NCBI RefSeq assembly: GCF_003589595.1
Contig: NW_020653900.1
Span: 5,989,086-6,053,085 of the forward strand
Direction of reading: 5' to 3'
Source: Hyposmocoma kahamanoa
Taxonomy: Eukaryota > Arthropoda > Insecta > Lepidoptera > Cosmopterigidae
Length of the DNA: 64,000 bases
Each line of letters begins with the position of its first letter. Position 1 is the stretch's first letter. Below the pieces are notes generated by a model. It searched no databases. It was not told the origin of the DNA and saw only the letters and a list, made by a program, of their open reading frames with translations. Positions 35,101-45,100 of the stretch are shown piece after piece. The position numbers and the translations under genes are program-made.

Positions 35101-37506
35101 TTTTGTTATTAGATATTTTGCTGTTTTTCCCACACCACCGAATGGAACAGCCACCCATTGTTAGAGACATTACCTTTATTACAATATANNNNNNNNNNAT
35201 ATGTATATTCTTATAGTACTGTAGAGGTCATAATATCAGTTTTTGCCCTTATGACAGCTGGCCGTAACCGCAAATACATTATAGAGATTTAAATTCAAAT
35301 AAGATCAAACTCTACAAATAATAACATACACATACTTATCACTATGTTATGAACTTCTAGGCCATCTATTATTTCTTCAAATTATCCAAAGACTGCATAA
35401 AAACATAATTTTCAGTAAGGTATAGCTTAAGGCACTCATTATTATTACACGCATTTGATATGCATGGCATGTTGTGCCCGTTTCATGCTCGTTCTAAAAC
35501 ACTTTCTTAGTCTACATAATGACTATTTTCTAAAATTTTAAAGCACCCACTTCGATTTTACAAAATAATAGGTGAATATCCAATATAAAGTATAGAAAAG
35601 TTGTGTAAGTACACACAAATTTAACAATGCAGCTCGTATGCACGCATGTACCTATTCAAATAATCCCATGACATACTTTAGTTGCATGTGCCATTCATAA
35701 TAGAATTGAAGCAATCACTCTGTAATTACAATGTTATATATACAAACTCGATTTCAATTCTATTTGATGCTCATACTCTCATAATCAAGATTCTGATAAA
35801 AATATCAATATGATTATTTTAATAGCAAGAGAATAACGTAACGTAATGAATACCATAATAAAAACTAATAATGTGACAACCCTACTATTTACTATGTGTC
35901 CCTCAATTTCTATTCTGCTATACTATATTACCTTTCCAAACATAAAGTCACTTATAGATGTGTATATTTTGGAAAATTGTTTGGATGTAAAGTCCCAGTA
36001 TGTCTCGTTCTCCTGGTACACAATGGCTACTACGTTGTGGGCCCAAGGGGCATTTGTTTCAAGCCAGTTTCGCGTCTCTGGGCTGTGTCTGTAAGATATG
36101 AATAATAATGTAGACCTTAAATTGTAGCAACATGACAAAAAGAATTTTCACATTGTATTGTATGAGAAAATAGTGTAGCATCGCGTAGCATGAAGCTACG
36201 CTATTTTCTTGAGGCGAAACAAAGTCATTTTGTTGGCTAACATCCTTAACACTTAGAAATATATTTGTACCTCAAAAATAATTTTCAATTTTACGTACTT
36301 TGCATAAACTATAGCAGACCCAGTCAAAATGGTGGCACCAATTGCGGTGAAGAGTAGTCTTCTCGACTGCTTCCGAGGTGGTGGAGGCGGGCATGTCTCT
36401 TTGAATTGTGACTCTGACCCCAAAGCATACCGACGCCTTGGTGTTCGCATGAGTATAAGTGCTGCTGCAGTCGATCCATCACCAAGTTGTTTCCTAACCT
36501 GGAGTGTTATAACAATACAATAATAATAGTGAAAAACCATTTTTATTGTCATTGATAGTTATTCTAACAAAATTTAGGCACCTTCCATCACATCAGTGAC
36601 TGTCATATATTTTTTCATCTTATAATTTATTTATCTATGACTTACATTTACAATTTCTAACATATCATAGAATATAATGTAGAATCATATACAATTAATA
36701 GAGGATCATATATTATACAATAGAAAATAGGGGATGTCAGCATCAAAAATGGAAAGATGAGCTGAAGCTGACTGCTAATCCCCATTGGAGAAGAGTAGCT
36801 CTTGATAGAACTCACTGAAAAGATCTGGAAGTGCCCTATGCCAAAAGGTACTCTGAGTTAAGAGTATGAGTATATGGTATATAGTTTTTTGTAATGTTAT
36901 CTACTCTGTAGGTATTTTTCAACATGCAGTTCAGGTGATATGTGACATGCTAATTATAGCTCGACATTGATACATATATTATGTACACACATATTATAAA
37001 TGTGCTAATGTATTTCAATTTTCAGGGCTAAGTGTTCTAAAGGTAACTATGGTACAAGCAATAAACAACAATGTTTGGAGTATACAGAAATATTGGTTCT
37101 AATTTTTGTTAGACCTAGACGTAATCTGATAAGCGGTCTTGTCTGATAATGACCTCGTACCCCTTCCTAGTATTTTGATTTTTTATAGGTTATTCACGAA
37201 AATGACGTTCAATGAATGTTATGTAAGGTACAATAATACAAAGTTTACGTTTGTATTACTCGATGTAGCAATGAACAGAAAGTTTTAGAAGATATTTCGG
37301 TAACTTTTTCGCCTATTTTTAGCACAAAACAGACAGTAAGATCATCAAAACATAGAAAGACAGGCTACTATCAGAGGCACACGATTGAGACCTACTGTAC
37401 ATATATTCACTGCACTCCCCAACGTAGTAAGTAGTAAATTAAAAGATAATCAAGTACTCACCAGAACTAAACTTGAATTAGCCAAATGATTCGAAATTTT
37501 TAACAT
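17175..37506 (-). CDS. Mitofilin: MICOS complex subunit MIC60 (mitofilin), complete, 15 exons
   Basis: Exons on the minus strand: 37506-37462, 36498-36299, 36088-35932, 34878-34752, 33979-33813, 32070-31945, 30722-30650, 28807-28719, 28149-28039, 25934-25817, 24046-23912, 21882-21779, 19909-19808, 18270-18185, 17355-17175. They sum to 1821 nt (606 aa plus TAA), and every junction keeps phase with a GT donor and AG acceptor. Exon 1 begins MLKISNHLANSSLVL, suggesting a mitochondrial presequence. Exon 2 carries a TCPPPPP tract and then the single membrane helix (about residues 60-80). Exons 4-10 encode long charged helices typical of the coiled coil. Exons 11-15 form the C-terminal mitofilin domain, with YYMDRGNLSAALRYVNLLQG near the end and a terminus of SINSKQ. 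MIC60 is anchored in the inner membrane, faces the intermembrane space and builds crista junctions. At 606 aa it is shorter than human MIC60, mainly in the linker after the membrane helix. Confidence 0.96.
17432..17545 (+). repeat. Family M repeat fragment
   Basis: Contains ATCAAATGACGGGACGAACA, GCAGTGCCACTCAGA and ACACCCTTACTCTTCAAAAC, in the same order as the longer copies. It lies in MIC60's last intron region, just before the last exon on the minus strand. Confidence 0.6.
17791..17990. mobile_element. MITE-like element with about 63-bp inverted ends
   Basis: AGGGGGTCTACTCTCGATCT at the left and AGATCGAGAGTAGACCCCCT at the right are inverted. The match continues inwards through TCCGTCCGACA/TGTCGGACAG and GAAACAA to CAAATAAGTAAT. 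The outer flanks (CCGATCGG near 17660 and 18030) are also inverted, so the full unit may be about 17640-18065. It sits in the last MIC60 intron. Confidence 0.75.
18476..18660. repeat. Lepidopteran-style AAAAAAGGAGG repeat
   Basis: CAAAAAAGGAGGGGGTTCTCA, GATTCTTTTTTTGTTGG, then TTGAAGAAAATATTCCACCTC. Related copies: 22130-22345, 22570-22740 and, in reverse, about 47105-47310. This motif is a very common dispersed repeat in moths and butterflies. Confidence 0.6.
18915..19345. repeat. Dispersed repeat, possibly hAT-related
   Basis: Starts GAGGTTCCCAAACTTTTTTT and ends near ACCTGGGGGTCGAAAGTC. A related right part occurs at 31505-31700 (TCATAATTTTGATCAC, GATATGGACCCCTTG, CTGGGGGTCG) and a related left part near 905-985 on the minus strand. 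No transposase frame. Confidence 0.45.
19550..19780. mobile_element. MITE-like element in MIC60 intron 13
   Basis: The ends are inverted: CCTTCAAATTAGACGCTTAT at the left, GCGTCTAATTTGAAGG at the right, each followed by AGAAGCGCTA or its inverse. It ends about 28 bp before the MIC60 exon 13 donor boundary at 19808. Confidence 0.7.
20062..20215 (+). repeat. tRNA-like SINE with family 2 right arm
   Basis: Begins CCGTAGCTCAGTTGGTAGGA (A box) with GGTTCAAGTC (B box) about 40 bp later, then a 3' part with TAGTGGTGTTATTTCACAAAA like the right arm of 4047-4309. It lacks a foldable acceptor stem, so it is a SINE rather than a tRNA gene. Confidence 0.65.
20866..20875. other. Assembly gap (10 N)
   Basis: Exactly ten N, a conventional placeholder for a gap of unknown size. 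It lies inside MIC60 intron 12. Confidence 0.95.
21455..21640 (+). repeat. Family M repeat
   Basis: Contains TTCACCAGCACCCTTCGGAA, the ACGCAGTAATGCT-like module (ATGCAGTAATGCTCATATTA), GGCGGCAGAAATAG and CACAAGGAGCTCTACTGCTA, in the family order. Confidence 0.6.
22130..22740. repeat. AAAAAAGGAGG-type repeats, two tandem copies
   Basis: 22130-22345 starts GATTTCAAAAAAGGAGGAGG and includes a tRNA-like GCGGGAATCGAACCCGC at about 22327. 22570-22740 holds a second partial copy with GATTCTTTTTTTGATGG and TTGAAGAAAATATTCTACCT. They lie in MIC60 intron 11. Confidence 0.5.
23505..23815. repeat. Nested palindrome cluster
   Basis: Modules such as GAATACGACCCTAA, AATCATACTCAAGTC and GCATTGAGTAGAGTTCTAGA recur several times in alternating orientation. 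The halves 23510-23640 and 23641-23815 are rough inverted copies, joined at TACGACCCTAAATGTCGTA. A single unit is present at 9510-9645. Confidence 0.7.
24066..24300. repeat. tRNA-like element, family 2
   Basis: Contains TGATATTCAATTATG, AACAAAGATCGAACACTAAG and an inverted tRNA-like part with CGCTATGCCAACTAAGCCAC. It is an incomplete version of the element at 4047-4309, next to MIC60 exon 11. Confidence 0.55.
24833..25118. mobile_element. MITE with inverted ends of about 90 bp
   Basis: ACAATTCGATCCCTCC...TAAAGTATCGTATGTCGAAA at the left mirrors TTTCGACATACGATACTTTA...GGGGTCGAATTGT at the right. The arms continue inwards through AAGTTTACAGGG and GTTCTGAATTCACTGAAA. The core of about 110 bp has no coding capacity. 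Mostly preserved arms suggest a fairly recent insertion in MIC60 intron 10. Confidence 0.8.
26216..26305. mobile_element. Foldback element related to 29601-29730
   Basis: Arms GCAGGGTTAGCACGACAGGA and GCTGTTGTGCTTGCCCTAC are inverted, and the core has GTGACATAAAGCGCGGGAT like the longer copy. Confidence 0.6.
27004..27499. mobile_element. Non-autonomous DNA element with inverted ends
   Basis: Left end AGTACCGGCCGCTATGATGG and right end CCATCATAGCGTGCCGGTAC are inverted, and each continues into an inverted GTTTTGAC. The interior shares ACTGACAACAATGTACACCA-type sequence with 9465-9515. The 60-codon minus-strand frame inside shows no recognisable motif. Confidence 0.6.
27671..27751 (+). pseudogene. 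THAP-domain-like start fragment
   Basis: ATG at 27671 opens a 26-codon frame MTKCAVNECKNTS... ending in TAA. The M-x-K-C-A-V-x-x-C-K-N pattern is the typical beginning of a THAP zinc finger, found in P-element-type transposases and host THAP proteins. The rest of the domain (AVPTF-like and C-x2-H parts) is absent. A GC-rich stretch (27540-27660) precedes it. Antisense to MIC60 intron 9. Confidence 0.35.
28205..28402 (-). repeat. tRNA-derived SINE, family 3
   Basis: On the minus strand: GCCGTGGTAGCCTAATGGTT (A box), GTTCGAACCGGACTCGCAC (B box), then GAGTTTCTCGGAATTTATGT. A second copy in the same orientation lies at 53385-53545. This copy is in MIC60 intron 8. Confidence 0.65.
28867..29060 (-). 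repeat. tRNA-derived SINE, family 1
   Basis: Nearly full-length copy of the 4733-4937 family; the B box reads GGTTCGATTCCCGGGCC on the minus strand. It abuts a family 2 tRNA-like piece (GGTTCGAGTCCAGCCGGATC) at 29061, so one SINE inserted in or next to another. Confidence 0.85.
29061..29460. repeat. Interrupted tRNA-like foldback element, family 2
   Basis: Starts with the B-box part GGTTCGAGTCCAGCCGGATC. The right-arm sequence is split: part at 29085-29145 and the end (TTTCACAAAAATAATTGAAT) at 29396-29460, separated by about 250 bp of unrelated AT-rich sequence. Confidence 0.45.
29601..29730. mobile_element. MITE with perfect 15-bp ends
   Basis: GTAGGGCTAGCACGA and TCGTGCTAGCCCTAC are exact inverted ends. 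The pairing continues imperfectly for about 55 bp through GAGAGCGACATAAAG. Relatives: 26216-26305 and a single arm at 16786-16812. Confidence 0.8.
29731..30649. other. MIC60 intron 7, no element recognised
   Basis: Very AT-rich, with poly-A and poly-T runs. No exon or repeat family was recognised. Confidence 0.4.
31257..31356 (-). repeat. Family 1 SINE, tRNA head missing
   Basis: Retains the body from TACACACTCAACATAGCCCC to CCAAACTCACGAG but ends before the tRNA-like half. This is 5' truncation, as expected for LINE-mobilised SINEs. Confidence 0.75.
32071..33027. other. MIC60 intron 5, no gene
   Basis: A GC-richer stretch at 32180-32390 (GCGCGCGTGTCCGCG, CGGCGCCGGACAAAA, CCCGACACGACGCG) looks like a dispersed repeat. 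The remainder is AT-rich and unrecognised. Confidence 0.35.
33028..33228. mobile_element. MITE-like element with GTACAGT ends
   Basis: AGTACAGTACAATAACATCT at the left and an inverted AGATGTTT...ACTGTAC at the right, with GGATGC/GCATCC pairing inside. The core holds a perfect CTCACGCACGTGAG palindrome. Confidence 0.6.
34190..34366 (-). repeat. Family 1 SINE inside a foldback element
   Basis: A SINE copy flanked by TTTATTTACCTCGAC at 34115 and the inverted GTCGAGGTAAATGAAA at about 34385, so it appears to have inserted in a CTCGAC-ended element (about 34112-34398). It lies in MIC60 intron 4. Confidence 0.7.
35189..35198. other. Assembly gap (10 N)
   Basis: Ten N within MIC60 intron 3. The exons either side join in phase, so coding sequence is not interrupted. 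Confidence 0.95.
36168..36213. repeat. Hairpin in MIC60 intron 2
   Basis: AGAAAATAGTGTAGC and GCTACGCTATTTTCT pair with one mismatch around a loop of about 15 nt. The intron is only about 210 bp, so the hairpin fills much of the space between exons 2 and 3. Confidence 0.6.
36499..37461. other. MIC60 intron 1
   Basis: AT-rich sequence with no element recognised. It separates the presequence exon from the membrane-segment exon. Confidence 0.5.
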
Positions 37507-37749
37507 TTTCGGCACGAATCTCTTTCCACCTCGGGCTGTCAAAATCCAGAGACTAAAGTCGTGTGGTAGATATATGCACAGAGTATAAAACACTAGTGCG
37601 TAACACCATGGTCCATAAAGAAAAACCTTGTGAATAAATCTTAATGGAAATGGTTAAATGATTCAAGTCCAGAATAAAAATTTCGTATACGCCGCACTAT
37701 TTATGTCACACTCATTAAAAAGACAAATGTCTGAATTGAAAACTTGAAA
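37507..37749. promoter_or_regulatory. Shared divergent promoter of MIC60 and bL35m
   Basis: Only 243 bp separate the MIC60 start codon (37506, minus) from the bL35m start codon (37750, plus), so both promoters and 5' UTRs must fit here unless non-coding first exons lie elsewhere. A TATAAAA sits at 37584-37590 on the plus strand, but its use is unproven. No transposon-like repeat was seen in the gap, unlike almost every other non-coding stretch in the window. Confidence 0.65.
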
Positions 37750-38431
37750 ATGTTTCGCTTTGCTCTTTCTGGTATACATAAAACACTTAATTTTATTATT
37801 ATTCTGTATATACCTTACATATGTTAATGTACTCAGTTCCTTAATATGCCTTTAGTTTTTGTTTCGTAATAAAATTGTGAAGTGTTTTGACTGCTTGGTT
37901 TGAGGTTATCTAATTTATTTTTCAGCTGTACGGAGTATACGATCTCTTTCGAAATCTTACATCAATGCTGCCAGGATAATAAGCAATGAGTTCAGAAGCT
38001 ATTCCACGCTAAACAAAGTTTTTAGTAATGTAGATATCAGAATCAAAACTTCTTTGGTTAACAATAAACAGATTCTGGCCATTTCAAACAAATTAGTGCC
38101 TGTTCCGATAAGAACAGTGACTAAATTCAGTATTAACAAAGGTAAAAGGAAGACCGTGAAGGCGGTGACAAGAAGATTCTTCAGATTGAACTGGGGTATA
38201 TGGATCAGGCCTATGGTAGGCAGACATAAGAAATTGTGGAAAAAATCTCCACCCAACAGAAGACGCTTAAGGCAGCATGTATTTACTAATGCTACACAAT
38301 CTACTCTGCTGGATAAAATGGTGACAAAGTATTGGAAGCGACCTAAACACTTTGTAGATGATCCTTACAATTCATACCACACTAGGGATGAGTTTTCAAT
38401 TACTAGAATGAAACCTATACCGCCAAAATAA
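37750..38431 (+). CDS. mRpL35: Mitochondrial large-subunit ribosomal protein bL35m
   Basis: Two exons, 37750-37771 and 37926-38431 (528 nt, 175 aa plus TAA). Exon 1 encodes MFRFALS plus one base; the donor is GTATAC and the acceptor TTTTTCAG, and the split codon reads Ala. The N-terminus is basic and hydroxylated (VRSIRSLSKSYINAAR), as in a mitochondrial presequence. The mature part has the insect bL35m pattern: KFSINKGKRKTVKAVTRRFF, then WGIWIRPMVGRHKKLWKK, an Arg-rich RRRLRQHVF, then LLDKMVTKYWKRP and a C-terminal DDPYNSYHTRDEF. The protein binds rRNA in the mitoribosome large subunit. Length is normal for the family. The start was chosen because it gives an in-phase junction and a presequence; the long second-exon frame has no suitable ATG upstream. 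Confidence 0.95.
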
Positions 38432-38461
38432 CCAGCCGAAGTTCTTTAAAAATTGTAGAAT

Positions 38462-38467
38462 AATAAA
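38462..38467 (+). terminator. Likely bL35m poly(A) signal
   Basis: AATAAA 30 nt after the bL35m stop codon, followed by AT-rich sequence. A very short 3' UTR is usual for small ribosomal protein genes. Confidence 0.65.
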
Positions 38468-38519
38468 ATAATGTATATTGTATCGGTGGATTTTTATTTT
38501 AAACTAAACAAATGTGTCC

Positions 38520-38560
38520 ACTCACACTGGCGCAGACTCGACGCTTCGACTCTGTGCCTA
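38520..38560. repeat. Arm of the foldback family at 50379-50643
   Basis: ACTCACACTGGCGCAGACTCG and the following CGACGCTTCGAC match the arm of that element. It is inserted immediately 3' of the bL35m poly(A) signal. Confidence 0.6.
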
Positions 38561-39143
38561 ACCTAACATAAAATGTTCAGAATTACTAAAGTACTAACTA
38601 CTAAAATGAAAGTGGTATGTACACATTCTATTGGTAATTAAATAGGCTGAACCTGTCATAGCTGTTGCCTTTGCAAAAATAATAACAGTTCCGCTGTCAA
38701 AGAATCCTGTTCAAATACCTTTACAAATTTTGTGCTGGAACAAGACTAAGGTGACCCACATAATATTTATTTTTGCTTCATGATTCTTTACTATTTATTA
38801 TTTTTTTACGTCTTCCTATAAATTTCAAATTGAATAGTCCAAAATATACACAACAGGCTAATCGTGTTCTTAGCCATTTGTCATTTTCTTTGAACCATAG
38901 AATGAATTTATATCAATATACTGAGCGCACCTGTCCTGATAACAGCTGATAAATGAATTTTAAATACCTTTCGCGGGCAGAGTACTGTTTTATGTGTATT
39001 AGTTTAATCAAATTTACTATGTAACAACGTGAGTTTAATTTTGTACTGCATTAATAGAAGAGTTACGCTTGTTACGTAATAATTTATACAATTGTTTACG
39101 TAATTCTCGAAACAAATTCGTGACGTTATATTTCACCTTGACC

Positions 39144-42100
39144 ATGAGTGTTATATCTCTCGTGTCTGGCCGCGCGGTAACAGGCCTAAAAACGTATTTC
39201 GCAAGAGAAATTGTCAATAATTCTTTAGCTTTCACTGCGGTAAGACATTTTTCTGTAACTCAAAGTAGAAACATGAAGTTAATACAGTTTTCTTATAAAA
39301 GCAACCCTAATGAAATCAGAGCTGGATATGTGGACGGTGATAAAGTTGTGGACATAAACAAGGCTGATTCTACATTGCCGGTTACGCTTTTAGAGATATT
39401 GAAACGTGATGGTATTGAGAAAGTTAAGCAGTAAGTACTTATTTTCTTTTGAACATAATAAAATGCTTTTTTATAATATGTTATTTTCCTTATCAGTATT
39501 GTTCCATATTTGTTGATATGAGATATCAAAAGTCAGCTCTACCAATAAACATGTAATAGTGTGGGGTGATGAACAAAGATGATTGGTGATTACTCCACTG
39601 ACAAGAACCTGTCTGCTAAATCTAGCAATCTTTTTACTGTTTGTATGAATAGTTCGTGTTTTAATTTAATCATATTTTTTTTATTTTTGTGTTGAAAATC
39701 AATCCAAAATTTCTTTTTGAATGATTCGGCTATAATATAATAATGATACATGTATGTCTAGTTGGTGGGCACTCTCCCTTAAGTAAGCAAATTACACTTG
39801 AAATCGGCACATTAATTAAACTCTACTGCTCATTCGTAAGGCTGAGTCCCTTGCGAAGAATGAGCAAGAAACTCCAGGGGTTGCTCTTTTAATCAAAGTA
39901 ATTTTTGAAACAAATTTTTTAGTATAAGTAACATGAAAATGTTGTATGGTAGCATAGTATAGCCGTTTTGTGCTGACTCCAGATATCTAAACACCTGCAT
40001 GAATATAATTTTTCCACAAATTTCAATCTTTATTAAGTTAAATTGTCATTGTAGTGAAAGGATGTGCCATAGAGTGTAGACATATTAGCTGATTGACACC
40101 CAGGATGAGTCAGACATACAGGGAGCACAGTCAGTATAAGGTTATGGAGAGAGTCCTTTTGAACAGCCCATTTAATTTATGTTCCTACATTTGCACATCA
40201 ATTTATGTACATTATTCAATGCCAATGATAACTTTCGATCTAAATTTGTAATTTTGTTTTATTGGAAGGCAAATACAATGGCTTTATTAAAAGACACAAA
40301 AAATATTAAATTGTAACAACTTACCATTATAGACCGTGATAGCTGTTCTTGGTAAAACAATTTTAAAACCAAATTATTAAAGCGTTACATACATAAGACA
40401 CAATTCTCTTAATACTAATAGATTTTAAGTTTAATGGTGTACAATTTATACTATCAACATTTATTGTAACATGGGTATATTAGAAAAAATATTCCTGACT
40501 TACGACACAGTGTTTTATCGTTTCTAAAGTGCAAATCGACGAGCAAGTTTAAATACCTCATGTAAGGTAATGAAAAACCTTTCTTAAAACTAATATGTTC
40601 GTTGTATTTGAATATAAATACATATATTTGGTATAAAAATATATTTGGGTTTAAAAATTTGTAGAAATCTTGAATCTAAAATAGAACTTATAAAATACAT
40701 CATTTGTAAGTTCTTCTTCTCGATCTTCGAGGCTTCTTCTTGCAATTATCAGTTAGATTTGCTTAAATTTGCATTGAATTGTTATTCAATTATTTTTATG
40801 AAATTACTCCACTAGTTTGTTATAATTATTAATACAAAGATCGAACACTTAGTAAAAATTCGTTTGATTCAGCTGGATTACACCTACCTGTAGAAAAATT
40901 TTTTTGGCTACATGACAGTCAGTCTTTATTATAATAGTCTTTTTTAAAACACAATTAAGAGCAATTTTTCTATAGAAAACTTTACTTGCTATAGTGAAGT
41001 TGATCTTGTCAAAGAATATCAGTTCCTAAGAATCTTTCATGATTGTCTATAAAATAGGCGTGTATTTAAATTATATTTTAAATTTGCAAAAGCAGCAGGC
41101 AAAAAATCTATCCAGTCATCTTTTGCAATGATTGATTCCATTTCTCTGATATATAAAATATATTAAATCAATGGATATTTCAATCTGTTCTAAGCTACAT
41201 AAAAAATGTTTGATATGTATAAATTAATTTTGATAGTTTTATGGTGGGCCTCAAAACTAAGAAAAACATTTGTCTTGCAGGCATTAAAAATAAAATTGTA
41301 AAATAAAACGGATGTAAACACATTGCAGCAAAAATGTGGAAACTCTTGTTATCATTATAAGCTTCACCTGCAAATAAATTACAGTCCTCAGAAGGAAAAA
41401 ATATAACCAATACAAAGTCAATCTGTGAATGTTTATTAAAATAGCTTTTTCCTTCTTTCTAAATCAATAATAAATTGCTTAAGATCCGACCATAGTGGCC
41501 AATTGGCTTCTTTTAATTGTAAAATGAGCAAGCAGGTAGACCAATTTCTCTGCAGACCAATTACCACAGAACGAATAATTAGATTTCAAAACAATATCGG
41601 CAATAGTTTAAATTCCCTATCCCATATACCGGAGGATCCAAATACTTTATATAACACGATATTTGGTTTAATTAAAAATTAATTTGACAATATATTTAAA
41701 TCGAAAACATTAACTTTCCATAGAGAGACTAAATTCAATGACTGGGCAACAGTAGGTATTCATAAGAGTAGGTCTCGTTTGTATGAGCTATATGCTATGA
41801 AAACTTATAATACTAATTCCAATTTCATAGAATATGTTAGAATTTATTCGAAAATATTTAAAAAAGTTTGTGTAGCTTAGCAGCTACACAAAAAGGTTAA
41901 GTTTCACAGCGACAAAATTAGACAATCGATAAATAAATCTAAAACTACTTGGAGCATAATAAATAAAGAGTCAGGCAGGGTTAAACTACACGATAGAGGT
42001 ATAGTTTTAGAATTAGACAGCAAACTTATAAAATCTAAAGATAAAGTAGCCCAAGCTTTTGAATCGTTCTTTTCGGAAATTGCTGTGAACACTACAAAAT

Positions 42101-45100
42101 CATTAAATTCCTCCCCTTCACTTGCTATTGATCTCCTAAAGGAAAATGTTAACGTTTGTGGCAGTTTATTTAATTTTCGTCATGTTAATCCACAAGACAT
42201 CATAAAAGCTTTTAAGTCAATACATGTTAAAAAAACTGAAGATCTCTGGGGCATGTCAACTAAAGTTATAGACTCAGTTATTAGTCTCATTTCCCCACAG
42301 TTAGCTGTAGCTATCAATAGGTGCGTTGACGAAGGTGTTTTTCCCGATTTAATGAAATACAGCAATGTTATTCCCTTATTCAAAAGCGGTAGGAAAGTTG
42401 ATCCTAGCAACTATAGGCCCATTTCAATTTTACCAGCTTTAAGTAAAATATTCGAAAAGGTTATGCTAACTCAATTACTGTCCTATTTCGGTAGGAATCA
42501 TATTTTTCATAGTGAACAATACGGGTTTACTAGTGGTAGATCGACTAGCGATGCGTGGGTAGCGTTACTAAAACACATCTTTGATGCTTGGGAAGGGTCC
42601 CAGAACGCTATTGGTGTTTTCTGTGACCTCTCAAAGGCATTTGATTGCGTTGATCATAATACTCTTATTAGGAAGCTGGAACATTACGGTGTAAATGGCA
42701 AGGCGTCGAAACTTGTCTCGTCATATCTCAACGGTAGAATTCAGAAAGTAGACATAAATGGAGTGACTTCTTTGGTTCTCCAGTAAAAATGGGTGTTCCG
42801 CAGGGCTCAATACTTGGACCTTTCTTATTTCTGATTTATATTAATGATCTGCCATTCTTTGTTAAGGACCATTGCGAAATAGTGTTGTTTGCTGATGACA
42901 CATCCTTGATTTTTAAAACATGACATGACATGACATTAACTATTATATATAATACTATATATAATTTATTGCTTAATGCCAAGAAGACAAAATGTGTTAA
43001 ATTTGAATTACCTAACGTAAAATCGACTAGTCCAAGCATAGAAATAAACGGAGAAAAGTTAGACCTTGTTAATAAAGCAGTCTTCTTGGGAGTGACCTTA
43101 GATAGTAAACTTCAGTGGTTTCCACATATATCGTCCCTGGCCAGCAGATTAAGTTCCGCTGCATACGCAGTCCGCAGAATACGTGAGCTTACCGATGTTA
43201 GTGCTGCTAGACTAGTTTACTTTAGTTACTTCCATAGTATAATGTCCTACGGGATTCTCATGTGGGGTAAAGCGGCAGATATTCAAACCATATTTGTATT
43301 GCAAAAACGAGCGATTCGTTCTGTGTACCGTCTAGGCTCTCTGGTATCTCTCAGAGAAAAGTTTAAGGAGACTGGTATCATGACTGTGGCATCACAGTAC
43401 ATTTACTCAAATATTTTATATGCCCGTAAAAATATACATAATTTCAATAAGAAAGAAGATATCCATAATATTAACCTTAGAGCTAAATCCAAACTCATGG
43501 TACCACGATTTCGTTTAACCAAGGTAAACAACTCTTTTATGGGGAACTGTATACGTTTTTACAATAAGATTCCGGAGCATATAGTAAGTTTATCATTTCC
43601 TAAGTTTAAAAACTACATTAAAAATATTTTGATCGAAAAATCATATTACAAAATTGAAGACTACGTGTTAGATAAAGATGTATGGAAAGATGACATGGCT
43701 CCAGAATCCACACAAATTTGATTCAAAGTGTATTCCATAGCATTTAAGTTTATTTGAAAAGAGCAATCCCTAGAGTTTCTTGCTCGTTCTTCTCAGGGAG
43801 GTCAGCGTAGTGAACGAGCAGTAGCTTAAATGTGACGTTTTCAAGTGTAAATTTATTTTACATATGGAATAAATAATCTTTGACTTTGACTTTGAATGTT
43901 GGTTCAATCCTAGCAAATCAAATTTCAAAACAAGACAAAAAAAATTGCAATAGCGTGATTATGGAACGGTAAACTGGAGCCACGTGCTCCAGTTTGCTGT
44001 TTTATTACAAATTGCAAGAGATCGCGAAAATTATAAATAATTTAAAACCTAACACGAGCGCTGGTCTAGATGGGATGACCACAAAGCACATAAAATGCGT
44101 TAAGGGTCTAATAGTCTATGTACTTGCCAATTGTATCAATAATTGCTTGAATCAACGAGTATTTCCTGATAGCTTGAAAATCGTTAAAGTTACACCCATC
44201 TATAAATCAGGTAGTAGATCAGATACCGAAAATTACAAATATAGTTATTTATCAAACCTTTATCAGATAGTTAAAATTGGATCAGAGCAAATCGAGACAC
44301 AAATGATTACCTTCGGCGTGCTTCAAGGTTCGATAGTGGGACCATTACCATTCCTTGTTTACATAAACAGCATCAAAGAAATAGGGTTAAAAGGTGATAT
44401 AACATTGTTTGCCACTAGTCTTTTTTATTTCGGACATTCAGTAGATGATGTAATAAAGGATACTCAAAATGAACTAAAGTTATTGAATGCTTGGTTCCAA
44501 AGCAATATATTGACTATAAATACTTTAAAAACAAGTTACATGATCTTTACAGCCAAAAATAAAAAGATAACAAGACACGATCCTCTTAAAATAAATAATC
44601 AATCAATCTCAAAAAATAACAGTGAAAAATACCTTGGTCTGGTACTAGATAGTTGTACGACGTTTAAACAACATATTAATAAAATAAAATCTAAATTGAC
44701 ATCTCTTATGTCAAATGTACATCGTCAAATGTCTCCCACACAAAATTAGATATAAAATATATAATTCCCTTGTTAAACCTCACATAGACTACCTCATTGA
44801 GGTTTGGGGCACGGCAGCAAAAACTAATCTTGACTCTATTCACTATATTATATTATATTCATTATATCACTCAGTGACCGCCTTGGTCCATCAGTCGTCG
44901 TCCCGCCTAGCCACTTGTCCTGCCCATCTCCATTTTAGGCTCGCGATCCGCATACCGACATATATTTTTGTAATTTGTACGCTGTCGTATGTCCACGTTG
45001 GGTATACGGTCGACGAAAGAAATATCGACCATGACACGCTCCATTGCCCTTTGAGCTACTCTGATTTTATGCATGCATTCCTCTGTGTGCACCCATGTCT

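Noticed and set aside
38054..38256. Minus-strand 85-codon frame over 37999-38256
   Set aside because: Antisense to bL35m exon 2, which is clearly coding on the plus strand.
39069..39143. Upstream extension of FAHD2 exon 1
   Set aside because: The frame opens at TTG, not ATG. The ATG at 39144 gives a normal mitochondrial presequence.
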